Below, in pieces: positions 62,008-64,000 of a stretch of 64,000 bases of DNA. The number at the start of each line of letters is the position of its first letter. Positions within the stretch are counted from its first letter, which is position 1. Under the pieces are notes generated by a model that saw only the letters and a list, made by a program, of their open reading frames with translations, made no database searches and was not told the DNA's origin. The DNA is from Loxodes magnus. Taxonomy: Eukaryota > Ciliophora > Karyorelictea > Loxodida > Loxodidae. The stretch spans positions 1 through 64,000 of the forward strand of contig CAMPDV010000216.1 in the NCBI GenBank assembly GCA_946699065.1, given 5' to 3'. Position numbers and translations under genes: made by a program.

Positions 62008-62090
62008 GCATGTGTGGCCGAGCGGTCCAAGGCGCTAGACTCAAGTTCTAGTGGGAGAAATCCCGCGTGAGTTCAAATCTCACCGCATGC
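62008..62090 (+). tRNA. tRNA-Leu (anticodon CAA)
   Basis: 83 nt. Acceptor stem GCATGTG pairs with CGCATGC (one G-U pair). D-arm TGGCCGAGCGGTC doubles as the A box. Anticodon stem CTAGA/TCTAG with loop CTCAAGT, anticodon CAA for UUG. Class-II long variable arm, GGGA GAAA TCCC. T-arm GTGAG/CTCAC with GTTCAAATCTC as B box. No intron, and no encoded CCA. The D-loop GG, long variable arm and anticodon together identify leucine. Confidence 0.97.
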
Positions 62091-62091
62091 A

Positions 62092-62095
62092 TTTT
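62092..62095 (+). terminator. RNA polymerase III terminator
   Basis: TTTT run two bases after the tRNA 3' end. Confidence 0.8.
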
Positions 62096-62099
62096 ACCA

Positions 62100-63147
62100 T
62101 ACTATTATATATTTTTATCTTCAAAAAGCTATTTAAATGAATTCTTTTTAGCGAGTAATATCAAACAATAACATACACCTATTTTACTTAAATCCCTTTT
62201 TTATCTTCTTAAGATATTTTTAGAAATACATTCTTTAGCATGCTAGCATACTAGCATCCTTATTAGTTTGACAACTTTAAATTTAAATATTGTGAAATTA
62301 TCAATAACTATTTTTAAATATGACCCTTTAAATTATCTTAGAATATAAGTTTTTATTCGAATGACTAGTTTATAATTAAGCTATTATAATATAAAATTAA
62401 AAGCAACTACAGCAGGATATTTCTCCTAATGAATGGATATATAAATAATTTTTAATAGTGAAGCTTATATCTTAAGAAAGAGCTTAAAATTTGGAAATAA
62501 TAGGAGTTTAGATAATTAGTTTGCTTTTCATTTCTTTTAAATTCAAAATTGATGTCTTATTTTTATATAAAAGTTTGCCTTGAATAAAAACTTGTTAATG
62601 AGGATTCCTCATAAAAGCTTTTCTTTATATCTTATAACTTACTTTGCTACAAGACGAAAATCATTTTATCTTATAGATATTTATTAAAGGCTAAATATAA
62701 AATAAAAGGAAAGCTAATATTTTTCCTTTTATTTAATCTAATTTAACCTAAATTAATAGTAAGTTTATTTTTCATTTGCTATGAAACCCATAAGCTGTAG
62801 GATATAATGAACTATTTAAAATCTTTAATGAAATGAAATTTTATATGGTTATTGAGATTAAAGCAATCCTAGTAATTATTTTTATTTTCCTTTTAATATA
62901 ACTTACGAACTATTAACTCTTAAATTAAAAGGCTAGCTAATATATTTATTTATTTTATATTATGCTTGACTTCTTGATTCTTATAATCTAAATCGTTGAG
63001 GTAAAGAGAGTTTTAATTGAAGTGTATGGAAAATTTTGATCTGACTTTGTTATTAAAAAACTGGGAAATGTGCTAGCTAATTAAGTTTTGAGCAATTTAA
63101 ATTTAACTTGTGCTAATAGATTAATTGGCTTTCTTCTGAGTGCTTTA
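62100..63147. other. AT-rich region between the tRNA and the Kelch gene
   Basis: Minus-strand frames remain open beyond the Kelch ORF's TGA, but I see no domain or composition shift that supports coding. Confidence 0.45.
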
Positions 63148-64000
63148 TCAAATCCTTATGTTTTTCCACTAACTGTTGACTTAATTCCATTTTCTCTGTT
63201 TTGTTTCACAATCCTTAATTCTCATTTATGTTTTTAAAGAAAAATATGTGATCTCATTATACTACAGACTTAGAATATATATATTAAGGTTCATCCATTT
63301 TCTCCATGATCTATTATCTATTTGAAATCATAAGCTAAAGTTCTACTTAAACCTCCACCACTCATCAGATATAGCAACTTTATTCTTTTTTTGAATAAGT
63401 AGAACTTGATGAGCTTTATCTGCAAGTTAAGTTTATAAGAGTCTTCAATTCTAGTCAATGTTTGAACAAACGCAAATAGAATTTAAGGTATCACTTTTAT
63501 CATAGTTAAATCCACCAAAAACATAAAAATCTTCTTTTACTAAGTAAAGCCCGATTGTTTGAAGCAAGGAGTAACTTTTAGCGTTTTCATATTAAAAACT
63601 TCATGTGATCTGGAAGTTTATCCTCCTATTAAGTAAACGGAGGCTTTATCATCAAATATATTTTATGATGATTTCTGGAAAAAAGGAGTTTCTAACTCTT
63701 AATTTTTGAATTAATCATTTTCTATCTGAAGAATAGTCAATCGCTTTGAAGAATCATTTCCTCCAGATATGATTAATAGATTATCTTTTATCTTTTAAAC
63801 TTAATAATTATCCCTTTTAGCTATGGAAATTTCTTTAACTGTAGAATTTGTTAATTAGCCACTTCTAAAGTTGAAGGAAGATAAGGTATTAGATTAATAT
63901 AAACTAGTTTAATACACCCTAAGCTATTAATGGCAAAAGTTTGGATAAATTTCGTATTTGTATATCATAAAAGCAACTTTGGCTAAATAGCATTCCAAGC
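63148..64000 (-). CDS. Kelch-repeat beta-propeller protein, N-terminus beyond the window
   Basis: Enters at the right edge (minus strand) and runs to TGA 63150-63148. It reads MIYKYEIYPNFCHQQLRVYQ, then Kelch-type blades with double-Gly signatures: DNLLIISGGNDSSKRL, ASVYLIGGQTSRSHEVFNM, and EDFYVFGGFNYDKSDTLNSI followed by NIDQNWRLLQTQL. The Trp of that last blade is encoded by TGA. Between TLKVTP and LLQTIGLYLVKED (about 63560-63590) the frame moves by one base: homopolymer error, tiny intron or a real lesion. By family, Kelch propellers mediate protein-protein binding, often in ubiquitin-ligase or cytoskeletal complexes. A RING or coiled-coil N-terminus, as in its neighbours, could lie outside the window. 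Confidence 0.7.

Noticed and set aside
62008..62090. Suppressor-type tRNA for UAA, UAG or UGA
   Set aside because: The anticodon is CAA (Leu, UUG); no Gln or Trp suppressor tRNA is present in the window.

Overview
This window looks like nuclear DNA from a ciliate that uses the karyorelict genetic code (UAA and UAG read as Gln, UGA read as Trp or as stop; NCBI table 27), most likely a Loxodes-like karyorelictean. The sequence itself shows the code. A RING/pentapeptide/WD40 gene at 15055-17391 (minus) reads in one frame for 778 codons. It uses many TAA/TAG codons where Gln fits, has two TGA codons at WD40 positions that suit Trp, and ends at a TGA. Retroelement zinc knuckles independently place TGA inside CCHC motifs where a related copy has TGG. 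Standard-code ORF calls are therefore almost all fragments or antisense shadows. Under this code nearly any AT-rich stretch looks open, so I call coding only where motifs, composition or frame support it.

Layout. 1-12573 is an 80-bp tandem satellite, very poor in G on the given strand. 12574-15054 holds a decayed SINE copy, degenerate large direct repeats and a ~57-bp degenerate tandem repeat. 15055-17391 is the best gene. 17990-26750 is a retroelement zone: gag-like ORFs with coiled coils and zinc knuckles, a LINE ORF2 C-terminus on the minus strand, an ORF1-only element with perfect target-site duplications, and a fresh SINE. 26750-30400 is very AT-rich with one tentative ORF. 30401-45775 is a second satellite, about 415 copies of a 37-bp unit in two main variants.

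45776-54440 is again a retroelement graveyard: four gag-like remnants, a second ORF1-only element with a 16-bp duplication, and two more SINE copies. 54440-64000 carries host-type genes: an unidentified minus-strand ORF, decayed pentapeptide/WD40 sequence, a RING/coiled-coil gene with apparent frameshifts, a stray WD40-repeat fragment, an intact unidentified ORF with three sense UGAs, a tRNA-Leu(CAA), and a partial Kelch-repeat gene running off the right edge.

How the parts relate. The SINE and the ORF1-only element at 50508-51467 share the layout of their 3' ends (a short hairpin, an A-run, a T-run ending in AGTT, then an AT tail), and all insertions make 10-16 bp direct duplications. This is what one expects if a single LINE reverse transcriptase, whose C-terminal remnant lies at 19502-20560, mobilises several short partners. 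Many ORFs need single-base shifts next to homopolymers. I cannot tell long-read assembly error from real decay.
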